A model generated the notes under the pieces. It searched no databases and was not told where the DNA came from. It saw only the letters and a program-made list of their open reading frames with translations. DNA of 11,573 nucleotides, from assembly GCF_938029845.1 (NCBI RefSeq), contig NZ_CALHGG010000112.1, forward strand, positions 1 to 11,573, read 5' to 3'. This DNA comes from an uncultured Capnocytophaga sp. GTDB lineage: Bacteria; Bacteroidota; Bacteroidia; Flavobacteriales; Flavobacteriaceae. This document shows, one piece after another, positions 1 through 6,615 of the stretch. Position numbers and translations under genes: made by a program. The first letter of the stretch is position 1, and every line of letters begins with the position of its first letter.

Positions 1-13
1 CCGATGAGGACAT
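1..13 (-). CDS. possible start of the next gene after surE (only four codons visible)
   Basis: On the minus strand an ATG at 13-11 follows the surE stop by 11 nt and is preceded directly by a purine-rich AGAAAG. The visible codons read Met-Ser-Ser-Ser before the window ends. The spacing would fit a gene co-transcribed with surE. Four codons cannot identify a product, and this could be chance. Confidence 0.2.
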
Positions 14-24
14 CTTTCTGGCTT

Positions 25-804
25 CTATGATATTTCATTGAGTTTCCATGTGTTAAGTTGTTCTACAGTAGGGTAATGGGTAAGGTCGGCATGGATAGGT
101 ACAACCGAGATATAGCCATGATCCAATGCCCATACGTCGGTATCGGTGCCTTCGTCTTCGCAGACGAACTTGCCCGTAAGCCAATAATAATTACGCCCGT
201 GCGGACTGACGCGATGGTCAAAGCGCTCTTCCCAGTGGGCACGTGCTTGGCGGCATACCTTCACTCCCTTGATCTCTTCACGCTTGAGTTTGGGAATATT
301 TACATTGAGTACCACTCCATGAGGTAGGCCATTTTGGAGTACATTCAGGGTAATATCACGTATAAAATCAGTACATTGGGAGAAATCTGCATTCCAATTC
401 ATGTCCAATAGGGAGAAGCCAATGGCGGGAATCCCCCCCACGCCTGCCTCTACCGCTGCACTCATGGTGCCAGAGTAGATCACATTGATAGAGGAGTTTG
501 AACCATGATTGATGCCACTGACGCATAGGTCGGGGGTACGCTTAAGCAGTTCGTGCTTGGCTATCTTCACACAATCCACGGGGGTACCACTACAGCGATA
601 TTCTAAAGGAGCACCACTTTGGGTATGTACCTGTTCGCAGAATAGGGCAGAGGTAGTTGTAATAGCATGTCCCATACCACTCTGTGGTGAATCGGGTGCT
701 ACTACTACTACCTCTCCTAAAGGAAGCATCACCTGAATAAGGGCACGGATACCAGGGGCGGTAATGCCATCGTCATTGGTGATAAGAATTAAGGGCTTTT
801 GCAT
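25..804 (-). CDS. surE: 5'/3'-nucleotidase SurE
   Basis: SurE is a metal-dependent phosphatase that removes phosphate from nucleoside 5'- or 3'-monophosphates in the cytoplasm and is linked to survival under stress. The 259-residue protein is of usual family length. Visible family marks are N-D-D-G at residues 10-13 (Asp11 and Asp12 as metal ligands), APDSPQSG at 37-43 (Ser42 as ligand), SGIN at 96-99 (Asn99 as ligand), the YSGT..AA.E stretch at 110-119 and a later NVNIP. The ATG at 804 is the natural start, because the NDDG motif follows ten residues in, as in other SurE proteins. A Bacteroidota-type promoter lies directly upstream and leaves a leader of only about 14 nt. The gene is probably the first of its transcript, perhaps with another gene beyond the left edge. 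Recognition by motif is secure. Confidence 0.97.
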   Translation of the reverse strand: MQKPLILITNDDGITAPGIRALIQVMLPLGEVVVVAPDSPQSGMGHAITTTSALFCEQVHTQSGAPLEYRCSGTPVDCVKIAKHELLKRTPDLCVSGINHGSNSSINVIYSGTMSAAVEAGVGGIPAIGFSLLDMNWNADFSQCTDFIRDITLNVLQNGLPHGVVLNVNIPKLKREEIKGVKVCRQARAHWEERFDHRVSPHGRNYYWLTGKFVCEDEGTDTDVWALDHGYISVVPIHADLTHYPTVEQLNTWKLNEIS

Positions 805-824
805 AGCATCTCAAAATGATGGCG

Positions 825-855
825 CAAAAGTACAAAAATAATGACAAATAACAAA
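825..855 (-). promoter_or_regulatory. promoter of surE (TTTG, 19 nt, TACTTTTG)
   Basis: Read on the minus strand, TTTG at 855-852 is followed after 19 nt by TACTTTTG at 832-825, matching the Bacteroidota primary-sigma pattern. A second perfect -7 match, TATTTTTG, sits directly before it at 840-833 but has no -33 element at a suitable distance. Transcription would start near 818. The -33 element lies inside one arm of the inverted repeat at 842-899. Confidence 0.6.
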
Positions 856-899
856 TTACTAGCGATAAATATTAGTCATCAGTAATTTGTTATTTGTCA
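842..899. repeat. 19-bp perfect inverted repeat between DUF4199 gene and surE
   Basis: The arm tgacaaataacaaattact (842-860) has its exact reverse complement at 881-899, with 20 nt between. It starts 14 nt beyond the DUF4199 stop and runs into a T-rich stretch on the minus strand, so it may terminate that transcript. The AT-rich stem and long loop are not typical of an intrinsic terminator. The arm nearest surE also carries the surE -33 element. Confidence 0.8.
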
Positions 900-913
900 C
901 TAGTCATAAACCA

Positions 914-1441
914 TTAGTTATTCTTGCTTTTCTTTACAAGACCTACAATAGTCCCAACGATCAGTCCTCCTATGGCACCACCAACAATGCTATAGATGAA
1001 AGTAGCTATTGTGGTAGGTTTCAATTTTAGTAGGAGATCTTGAGTTGCTTCTATTTCCTCTTCTGTCATATTGGCAACAGCATCCGCCGACTTTTCTGAA
1101 GCTAGAGCCATGACCTTATCATAGTAGTCAGGATCAATAACAGTGGTATAGAGAACATTGTAGATACCTAACAATACTCCTGCAATGACCCCAACAACGG
1201 CTCCTACTTTCAGACCATCAGCCACAGTGAGTTGGTCATTGTTCGATGCCTTATACTGGATTACAGCTAAGTAGATAAAATAAGCATAGAGCCCTATGCT
1301 AACCAAGCTTAAGAGGATACTTAAACCTGTGTTACTTGTGTAAAGTGTCCCAGTAACATACTTGATAAGCTCAAAAGCGATTAAGGCAAATCCTAAGAAA
1401 AGCCCATTTTTGATAACAATGTTTTTGAATGCTGTGTTCAT
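914..1441 (-). CDS. DUF4199 family membrane protein
   Basis: This 175-residue protein of unknown function has the layout of the Bacteroidota-specific DUF4199 family. It shows four hydrophobic segments at about 12-30, 40-62, 76-98 and 143-169, with a polar, acidic stretch at about 103-140 between the third and fourth. The last segment is glycine-rich (GGAIGGLIVGTIVGL) and is followed by a short lysine-rich tail, which would be cytoplasmic. It is expected in the inner membrane. No catalytic motif is visible and no role can be given. It has its own promoter at 1463-1494 and so appears to be a single-gene unit, followed by the inverted repeat at 842-899. The ATG at 1441 is the first in frame and is followed by a natural hydrophilic start before the first helix. 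Confidence 0.88.
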   Translation of the reverse strand: MNTAFKNIVIKNGLFLGFALIAFELIKYVTGTLYTSNTGLSILLSLVSIGLYAYFIYLAVIQYKASNNDQLTVADGLKVGAVVGVIAGVLLGIYNVLYTTVIDPDYYDKVMALASEKSADAVANMTEEEIEATQDLLLKLKPTTIATFIYSIVGGAIGGLIVGTIVGLVKKSKNN

Positions 1442-1462
1442 AAATTAGTAAATTTTACAGCA

Positions 1463-1494
1463 CAAATATACGAATTATTTTTGAATGTCACCAA
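1463..1494 (-). promoter_or_regulatory. promoter of DUF4199 gene (TTG, 21 nt, TATATTTG)
   Basis: Minus-strand TTG at 1494-1492 is followed after 21 nt by TATATTTG at 1470-1463, a full match to TAnnTTTG. The ATG follows 21 nt after the -7 element, giving a short AT-rich leader without a Shine-Dalgarno. Confidence 0.6.
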
Positions 1495-1637
1495 TGTCTA
1501 ATGAATAAAGTTCAATGATTTATGACAATTAATGATAGAAAAACAATTGTATAATCTAATTTGTTAAGATGTAATAAATTGTGTATTAGGCAATTAATAG
1601 ATAATATTTTAACTATTAATTCGCATTTAAGAATAAA

Positions 1638-1694
1638 ACTCAAGTTTCGTAAGCTCTATAACCTAAATAGTTATTTAGTTTGCAAAACTTGAGT
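1638..1694. repeat. nested inverted repeats downstream of creD
   Basis: The intergenic stretch 1442-1721 (280 nt) holds no gene; besides the promoter at its left end it is very AT-rich. It contains a perfect 10-bp inverted repeat, actcaagttt at 1638-1647 and aaacttgagt at 1685-1694. Nested in its loop is a 7-bp one, ctaaata at 1663-1669 and tatttag at 1672-1678. It may help end the creD transcript, but it lacks a GC-rich stem. Confidence 0.5.
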
Positions 1695-1700
1695 GATTAA

Positions 1701-1720
1701 TAATTAACAATTGATAATTA
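1701..1720. repeat. AT-rich near-palindrome right after the creD stop
   Basis: The 20 nt at 1701-1720, directly after the creD stop, match their own reverse complement at all but one symmetric pair of positions, centred on caattg. Its role is unknown. Confidence 0.4.
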
Positions 1721-1721
1721 T

Positions 1722-3095
1722 TTATTGGTTCCAGTCTATTTTTCTAGAAACATACATCACTACGGCCAAGATAGCAAAAAGCCCCAAACTGCCTACTAAT
1801 AAAGCGTAGTTTTCCAGCTGGATAATTACATAGATGAATCCGTACAAGGCGGCTAAAGAAATACCAATGAAGGCTGGAAACCTCCTATTCTTGAGAATTG
1901 CTACCGAATACAGAGAGATAAGCCCAATGGTCATCACCGAAGAGATGAGGTACGCCAAGGAGAAACTACTATGCTCGGTAATGGATATTAGCAAGGTATA
2001 GAAAAGCACCAAGGCTAGGCCTATCATGGTATATTGGAAGATATGGATTTTTATCTTGCTGATACTCTGCAAGAGGAAGAATACAAGGAAGGTAAGCCCT
2101 ATGACTAAGAATCCATATTTTACCGCTCGTTCGTTCTGCTGATACTCATCAACAGGGATTACAAAATTTACCTGATAGGCATATTGACTGATTCTCGGTA
2201 GCTCTCCGAAGGACTGCTGAGAGAAGGGACGGTTCAGATACAGTACACGCCAAGAAGCACTAAAGCCTTGGGGGGTAATTTGCTTGTCATAGGGAAGAAA
2301 ATTACCAACAAAGCTTGGGTTAGGCCAATTGGACGAAATAGTACCCTCTGTGGTTTTTCCAATAGGAGCGATGGCGATGTTCTTGCTGCCGTCATAGGTA
2401 ATAGAAAGCGAGAAATCCAAAGCCTTAGTCAGTATCTCCTTAGGAATAAAAGCGGTTTCCAGTGAGGCGATGGTACTGCTGTGGGAATCATAGTACATAT
2501 CGTCTTCACTTTGGTAAGACATAGAACGTTCCCAAGAATAGCTCTCCTGTCCCTCTTGGTCATAGATAGGTTCAAAAGAGTAGGGCTTTCCAGCCAAGGT
2601 GATAGTAACAATATTCTTGATACTGCTGAGGTTAGTTGTACGGATAAGAATGGTGGCCTTGTCCCACTCTATATCCTCATCAAGTATTCCCTTAGCTGAG
2701 AAATCAGGGCTGGTATATTGCCCTGTAAAGTCCATAGTAGCGGTGAATACAGCCGACTCATAGTTGTTTCGTTTTTTTACCTCGGTCTCTACCTTCGAAT
2801 TGTTCTTGAGTTCTTCAGGGAAGAAGTAAGCGTAGGAAGTAGTGTAAGCCGTACGCTTTACATCACTATAAACCTTGTAAGGAACCTTTAGAATAGGCCC
2901 ATAGAAGTAGATAGCGCCGCCCCATTTTTCGTCAATTTCCTCTATAACACGCTCTTGGCGGTATTTTCTCTCTCGTACCAAGTCCTTGACAAAGGCTAGC
3001 GGGATGAGCAATAAGAGTGCTAAGGTTCCAATAAGGAACATACGGAAGGTGTTGGATTGCAATAGGTTTGCAAAAGTTGATTTCTGAGTGTTCAT
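1722..3095 (-). CDS. creD: cell envelope integrity protein CreD
   Basis: CreD is an inner-membrane protein of unknown biochemical role. In enterobacteria the CreBC two-component system induces it, and it affects envelope integrity. The 457-residue protein has the family layout: an N-terminal membrane helix (about 17-40), then the hallmark run of ER..R/EI..KWGG...YGPIL.VPY, a periplasmic domain of about 270 residues, and a C-terminal block of hydrophobic helices from about 324 to 450. No CreB or CreC is in the window. Instead an HTH_34 regulator lies 160 nt upstream on the same strand, the pairing I know from other Bacteroidota. Only a weak promoter-like TTACTTTG (3209-3202) without a -33 element is seen upstream, so co-transcription with the regulator is likely. 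The ATG at 3095 gives the expected cytoplasmic N-terminus. Confidence 0.92.
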   Translation of the reverse strand: MNTQKSTFANLLQSNTFRMFLIGTLALLLLIPLAFVKDLVRERKYRQERVIEEIDEKWGGAIYFYGPILKVPYKVYSDVKRTAYTTSYAYFFPEELKNNSKVETEVKKRNNYESAVFTATMDFTGQYTSPDFSAKGILDEDIEWDKATILIRTTNLSSIKNIVTITLAGKPYSFEPIYDQEGQESYSWERSMSYQSEDDMYYDSHSSTIASLETAFIPKEILTKALDFSLSITYDGSKNIAIAPIGKTTEGTISSNWPNPSFVGNFLPYDKQITPQGFSASWRVLYLNRPFSQQSFGELPRISQYAYQVNFVIPVDEYQQNERAVKYGFLVIGLTFLVFFLLQSISKIKIHIFQYTMIGLALVLFYTLLISITEHSSFSLAYLISSVMTIGLISLYSVAILKNRRFPAFIGISLAALYGFIYVIIQLENYALLVGSLGLFAILAVVMYVSRKIDWNQ

Positions 3096-3120
3096 TTTTA
3101 TAAAGAATTTTAGTTAGTTA

Positions 3121-3270
3121 CAAGTGAAAAGTGAAAAGTGACGAGTGACAAGTCCTTAGAGGTATTAGTCATTAGTCATTATTAAAAAGCGCTTTGTATT
3201 TCAAAGTAAAAACCTAAAAAAATAATAGGAGCAGTTCGTCACTAATCACTCGTCGTTAGTCACTATTACT
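3121..3270. repeat. TGAC/GTCA repeat tracts flanking the creD upstream region
   Basis: At 3121-3153 short units of the type AGTGA/AGTGAC are strung together. At 3162-3179 the unit TTAGTCA occurs twice. At 3237-3270 the opposite-sense GTCACT/TCACTCGTC units appear and run into the last codons and stop of the regulator gene. The segment gacgagtga (3140-3148) has its exact reverse complement at 3246-3254. Similar TAGTCAT units occur at about 872-908. This looks like a dispersed intergenic repeat. Confidence 0.55.
3186..3195. promoter_or_regulatory. palindrome AAAGCGCTTT, candidate operator upstream of creD
   Basis: A perfect 10-bp palindrome lies between the regulator and creD. It is about 7 nt downstream of a promoter-like TTACTTTG on the minus strand, where transcription would start. 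A short inverted repeat, ctttg (3192-3196) and caaag (3202-3206), overlaps both. Binding by the neighbouring HTH_34 protein is a guess from position only. Confidence 0.3.
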
Positions 3271-3564
3271 GGTCACTACAATGATTTTCTCAAGGGCTTC
3301 TAAGTGTTCTTGGAAGGCTTGGCGGCCTTTGGCAGTGGCTTTGTAATGGGTATTGGTTTTGCGACCGATAAAAGTCTTCTCCACGGTGATATATTCCTCA
3401 TTCTCAAGGGCGCGGGTATGGCTGGCCAAGTTGCCGTCTGTAACGCCCAAGAGTTCCTTGAGGGTGTTAAAGTCGGCACTTTCATTGACCATGAGTACAG
3501 ACATGATTGCCAAGCGAATACGATGGTCAAAGGCTTTATTGATATGTGCTAAAAGAGACTTCAA
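3256..3564 (-). CDS. HTH_34-type winged-helix transcriptional regulator (TTG start)
   Basis: This 102-residue protein is a small DNA-binding regulator of the HTH_34 / MarR-like winged-helix type. A helix with RIRLAIMSVLM (15-25) precedes the helix-turn-helix DFNTLKELLGVTDGNLASHTRALE (31-54), with the recognition helix at about 44-55. A wing rich in basic residues follows at 60-77 (TFIGRKTNTHYKATAKG). The start is inferred to be TTG at 3564-3562: the only in-frame ATG lies at residue 21, inside the first helix, and the upstream gene's TAG stop at 3582-3580 is in the same frame, leaving six codons between. It follows that gene by 15 nt and precedes creD by 160 nt, so it probably belongs to the same operon and may regulate it. 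The last residues are encoded by a repeat tract. Confidence 0.88.
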   Translation of the reverse strand: MKSLLAHINKAFDHRIRLAIMSVLMVNESADFNTLKELLGVTDGNLASHTRALENEEYITVEKTFIGRKTNTHYKATAKGRQAFQEHLEALEKIIVVTSNSD

Positions 3565-3579
3565 TTTATGGTGTCTTAA

Positions 3580-4038
3580 CTAATTCCTTTTTGGTTTGAT
3601 ATAGAAATTTTTATCACTTAAGATATTGGTAATCATGTATTTTCCTTGACTATTTTTCTTTAATTGAAGATCTACACAAGTCTTCTTTTTGTCTTCACTA
3701 AATTGAATGAAGCACACTTTATAGATATTGCTTTCTATGTGGGTGATTTTTAAGCTATTGTTGAGTGTTTTTGCCTCATAGTCCTGTCCTTGTATAAAAG
3801 GATCATATCCTGGTGAATAGTCTTCACCTGGTGGGGAGGGAGGAAATACTTTGAGAAACAATTCTTTAGAGAGATATTTTTTAAAAAGAGGCTCTTTGTC
3901 ATCTAAGACCTCATCATATATTACTTTGTAAAACTCCTTCAAAGTAGCGATAGCCTTTTGGGTATCTGTATCATTGGTTTGTGCTCTTAGGGCTACTCCT
4001 CCCATGAGAAATAATAGAGTTGTGATAAAAATTTTCAT
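3580..4038 (-). CDS. secreted protein of unknown function
   Basis: I do not recognise this 152-residue protein with confidence. It starts with a signal peptide (MKIFITTLLFLMGGVALRA, cleavage likely before Gln20), so it is exported. The mature part is a small mixed domain with an early helix ATLKEFYKVIYDEV, a proline/glycine-rich stretch around 66-80 (PPSPPGEDYSPGYDPF) and strand-like segments towards the end (YKVCFIQFSE, CVDLQLKK, YMITNIL). The pattern of a helix with FY followed by strands recalls NTF2-like or DUF3828-type proteins, but this is weak. It lies 10 nt after the preceding gene and 15 nt before the regulator. A 60-base sample of the gene (3601-3660) has 13 G+C, against 28 in a sample of the regulator (3301-3360), so base use differs sharply from its neighbours. 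Confidence 0.8.
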   Translation of the reverse strand: MKIFITTLLFLMGGVALRAQTNDTDTQKAIATLKEFYKVIYDEVLDDKEPLFKKYLSKELFLKVFPPSPPGEDYSPGYDPFIQGQDYEAKTLNNSLKITHIESNIYKVCFIQFSEDKKKTCVDLQLKKNSQGKYMITNILSDKNFYIKPKRN

Positions 4039-4048
4039 AATATATTTA

Positions 4049-4795
4049 TTATCCGTCCCATCCTATGTGGGTAATTTCTTTTCCTTCAAAGTCTATATCT
4101 AACAAATGATCAGGGGTAAAAATATCCCCAGCACTTATATGAGCAGCAACTCCTGTACTTCCAATATACATATGGCCGCTATATACCTCCAAAGTATTAT
4201 ACCAATTATCATCAGCCTGAGGGGTATATTCCCTACAATGCTCATTGTAATAGCTGATGAGTGTTGTTTTAGCATCCGAAAGCCATTCTAAATACTTATT
4301 TATACTATGCAAACAACTCTCTAAAGGAGTTTCTTTATTTATAAAGAAAGAAAAATCCTCTCCTTCTACCTCTTTGCCCAAAATAACTACTTTTTTCGTT
4401 GAGAGCACATATTCGCATTCCGACTCAAAATCTTCTACTTTCTCAAAATCAGTCACTTTAAGAGTTTTCTGCTTTTTCTTTGCTTTCAATTTGCGAATGT
4501 CCTTGATACAAAAAGTATTTTTATGTGTTTTGGCTTTGTCTTCCAAAACTAATAGTTTGCTTTTCTCCTTATAATTAGTATTGTCTGCAATGCGTAAGAA
4601 AGTCTCATAAGCAGAGAGATGGTATTCTAATAAGGTGTAAGTGTCAGTAAGGATACGCTCCTCTTCCTTAGTACGTTCTTCTTTGGCTTGCAAATCGTAT
4701 AACAAGTCGTAAAGAGCGATAGCTCCTTCATGATGGTCTGCTGCTTTGCGAAAAGTATTAGAAGCATCAATATAGCGTTTTAAAACTTCTGTCAT
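4049..4795 (-). CDS. uncharacterised cytoplasmic protein, C-terminus DUF2262-like
   Basis: This 248-residue protein has no signal peptide or membrane segment. I chose the ATG at 4795, which comes 4 nt after the stop of the upstream gene, over a longer frame (start at 4867) that would overlap that gene by 68 nt and has no better signal. The N-terminal half is helical and highly charged, with a lysine-rich stretch at 98-113. From about 135 it becomes mixed, with the last part reading IGSTGVAAHISAGDIF..DHLLDIDFEGKEITHIGWDG. The pattern of a Trp, strands, then D.F..H....I.F.G......G resembles the DUF2262 family, but this is recalled pattern, not a search. No enzymatic motif is seen. A 60-base sample (4381-4440) contains 20 G+C, lower than the operon genes on either side. 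Confidence 0.75.
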   Translation of the reverse strand: MTEVLKRYIDASNTFRKAADHHEGAIALYDLLYDLQAKEERTKEEERILTDTYTLLEYHLSAYETFLRIADNTNYKEKSKLLVLEDKAKTHKNTFCIKDIRKLKAKKKQKTLKVTDFEKVEDFESECEYVLSTKKVVILGKEVEGEDFSFFINKETPLESCLHSINKYLEWLSDAKTTLISYYNEHCREYTPQADDNWYNTLEVYSGHMYIGSTGVAAHISAGDIFTPDHLLDIDFEGKEITHIGWDG

Positions 4796-4799
4796 TACT

Positions 4800-5423
4800 T
4801 TATTTCTTTCTATTACGTTCGTATTTGAAGTGCATAATACCTCCATAAAGGATATGGCATAGGCCAAAACCTAAAGTCCAAAACAAAAGTCCATAACCAG
4901 GGAAATATGCAGCTAATAAACCTAATACGATTTCAGTAATCCCAAGGTAATGCACATCACCAAACGTATATTTGCTCACATTCACGCACGCCAATCCATA
5001 GAATATCAGGGTCATAGGAGCGAGCAAACCATAATGGCCATTCCTTAGAAGTAGCACACAGAGTACGCCTCCGGTGAGCAGAGGAAGGGCAAAGTTATAT
5101 AAGGCACGCTTGGAAGTGGTATTGACCAAGGTTTCTCCATTGCGTTTGGCCTTGTATGCGGAAAACAAGTAAGCGGTAACTATGGAAGCGATGAGTACTT
5201 CCAAGGCAATCGCTATTAATTTCTTGAACGTGTAGCTCTCCAAAATCACATAAGGCTCCTGCAAATGGTGTGCTTCCAAAATCTTAAAGGCATAACCAGC
5301 CCCAATAAGGGCATACACCCCAGCCAATACTCCTGAGAGTCCGCTCAAGGAGAGAAATTGGGTGGAGCGACGCATCATCTGGCGTATTTCCTTCAGATCA
5401 TCTAAGTATTTATGCTCTTCCAT
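4800..5423 (-). CDS. six-helix membrane protein, Bacteroidota family linked to HTH_34 regulators
   Basis: This 207-residue inner-membrane protein has an N-terminal cytoplasmic stretch with LDDLKEIRQMMRRSTQFLSLSGLSG (8-31), then about six helices at 24-47, 69-90, 109-126, 130-150, 157-174 and 177-197, and a basic tail. The LxDLxEIRxMM...FxSLSGLSG opening is one I associate with an uncharacterised Flavobacteriia family that usually sits directly before an HTH_34 regulator; that link is from memory. The ATG at 5423 is chosen over an upstream in-frame start at 5537 because the longer version would overlap the preceding gene and lie upstream of the promoter at 5443-5473. It is the first gene of the proposed operon reaching to creD. 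It may sense or transmit an envelope state, which is inference. Confidence 0.87.
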   Translation of the reverse strand: MEEHKYLDDLKEIRQMMRRSTQFLSLSGLSGVLAGVYALIGAGYAFKILEAHHLQEPYVILESYTFKKLIAIALEVLIASIVTAYLFSAYKAKRNGETLVNTTSKRALYNFALPLLTGGVLCVLLLRNGHYGLLAPMTLIFYGLACVNVSKYTFGDVHYLGITEIVLGLLAAYFPGYGLLFWTLGFGLCHILYGGIMHFKYERNRKK

Positions 5424-5442
5424 AAGAAAGTACTTTGAGTTG

Positions 5443-5473
5443 CAAAGTAACGATAAATAATTGATATAACCAA
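5443..5473 (-). promoter_or_regulatory. promoter of the membrane protein / HTH_34 / creD operon
   Basis: Minus-strand TTG at 5473-5471 is followed after 20 nt by TTACTTTG at 5450-5443, one base off TAnnTTTG. The expected start near 5436 leaves a leader of about 13 nt before the ATG. It supports the short start of the membrane protein. Confidence 0.5.
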
Positions 5474-5490
5474 ATGTTTTTTGGATTTTT

Positions 5491-6597
5491 TTATTTATCG
5501 AAATTTGAGGCGATTCTTTGGAGTTCTTCCTCAACATGAGAGGAAGTTAGTAGTGTGGTATTTACTATAGAAGTCCTTTTGTGGATAAAGACATTTCCTT
5601 CTCGGGGTTGGTAGAGCGTTTCCTGCATACTATTTTCATAGGTAGGAGGAAAATGAATGTGATATTTAATTTTGTCGAAAATCTTCTTTCGCTTATTAGT
5701 CATGCTTGTGATAATAGGAAAGATCCGAGTGGAGCTACAGGTTTCCATAAGTCGCTCTAAAATTTTGGTATGGCAATAGGCTATTTGGTCAAGATGACAA
5801 ACAAAAACAACAATAGCAGGGAACTCTTTAGCCTCAATAGTTTTTTTATTTGGGCTAAAAGAGTTTGCAATAGAGGTATTTATTCTTCTTTCTTTTTCTT
5901 TCTCTAGGAAATGAAAAGCATTTTTAATCTCTTCAGGGGTTGATACACAGCTATATAGTTTATCTTTTTCAACCCAAGGAGTATAGGGGGTAATTAATTG
6001 ATTGATAAATAGTTGTTCTTTTTCTAAAATGGGATCTATCCATATAATTTTTATATTGTCAGGAGTGTTTTTTAGTAGTAATGAGCATAAAATCGGATAA
6101 ATAACATCCTTAGTAGCTTCTTTATTTGTTTCTTCTATCCAAATAGGGACTATCTTTTGCAAAGTAAATACTTCGGCTTCTTTGGCATTAAGCCCAAAAG
6201 TAATGGGAAAAGAAGTAGGAGAAGCCTCTTGAAAGCTTTTGCTTGAGAAGAGTTCCTTTGGGGAACAATGGTGAAATACTTGTTGATTTATACGCAATCG
6301 GACAAACATCTCTTGGATATCGTTAGTGGAAGGAGGAAGACTTATTACCATGGCTTTTCGCTCAAGTACTTTTCTTATGTGTGTATAGAGGAATAAATCA
6401 AGTATTTGGCTTAGAGCAATAAGACAATTGGCTTCCAATCGATTGTATTTGTAGCAAGTTATTCTAATCACAGGTAGCTGTGCCTCCTTAAGAAGCTTTT
6501 CTAAGGAGGAAAGCTTTGCCTCTATACTTTCTTTTATGAGGTCATCAAGAAGTCGGTTAGGGGTGCTGAACCTATCTAAATGTAATAAGGGTTTCAT
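5491..6597 (-). CDS. FtsK/SpoIIIE-like protein lacking Walker A and Walker B (pseudo-motor)
   Basis: This 368-residue protein follows the order of an FtsK cytoplasmic motor. An alpha-domain-like part (about 10-125) includes STPNRLLDDL and an ISLPPS...FVRLRI..QVF stretch, matching FtsK's IEVPN...VSMRSVI..KF. The core begins FPITFGLN (130-137), and from this glycine the FtsK spacing is kept without gaps to Pro151. Where FtsK has GATGQGKS, this protein reads ETNKEATKD (156-164), keeping only Lys163. IIWIDP (184-189) matches FVLIDP. The Walker B position FPAIVVFVCHLDQ (259-271) has Cys-His in place of Asp-Glu. REGNVFIHK (332-340) matches GRGDMLY. Membrane helices and the DNA-reading gamma domain are absent. 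It is unlikely to hydrolyse ATP. It may be a regulatory paralogue or a decaying copy, but the frame is intact. The ATG at 6597 is preferred over TTG at 6618, which lies inside the -7 element. Confidence 0.75.
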   Translation of the reverse strand: MKPLLHLDRFSTPNRLLDDLIKESIEAKLSSLEKLLKEAQLPVIRITCYKYNRLEANCLIALSQILDLFLYTHIRKVLERKAMVISLPPSTNDIQEMFVRLRINQQVFHHCSPKELFSSKSFQEASPTSFPITFGLNAKEAEVFTLQKIVPIWIEETNKEATKDVIYPILCSLLLKNTPDNIKIIWIDPILEKEQLFINQLITPYTPWVEKDKLYSCVSTPEEIKNAFHFLEKEKERRINTSIANSFSPNKKTIEAKEFPAIVVFVCHLDQIAYCHTKILERLMETCSSTRIFPIITSMTNKRKKIFDKIKYHIHFPPTYENSMQETLYQPREGNVFIHKRTSIVNTTLLTSSHVEEELQRIASNFDK

Positions 6598-6615
6598 AAG
6601 CTCCGTGTTTTTGGG

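Noticed and set aside
3121..3270. CRISPR array
   Set aside because: The units are about 6-10 nt, irregular and without constant-length spacers, and no cas gene is present.
5470..5484. ccaaa/tttgg stem followed by T-run, as a terminator
   Set aside because: The T-run is on the plus-strand side, but both flanking genes are on the minus strand, so the direction is wrong.
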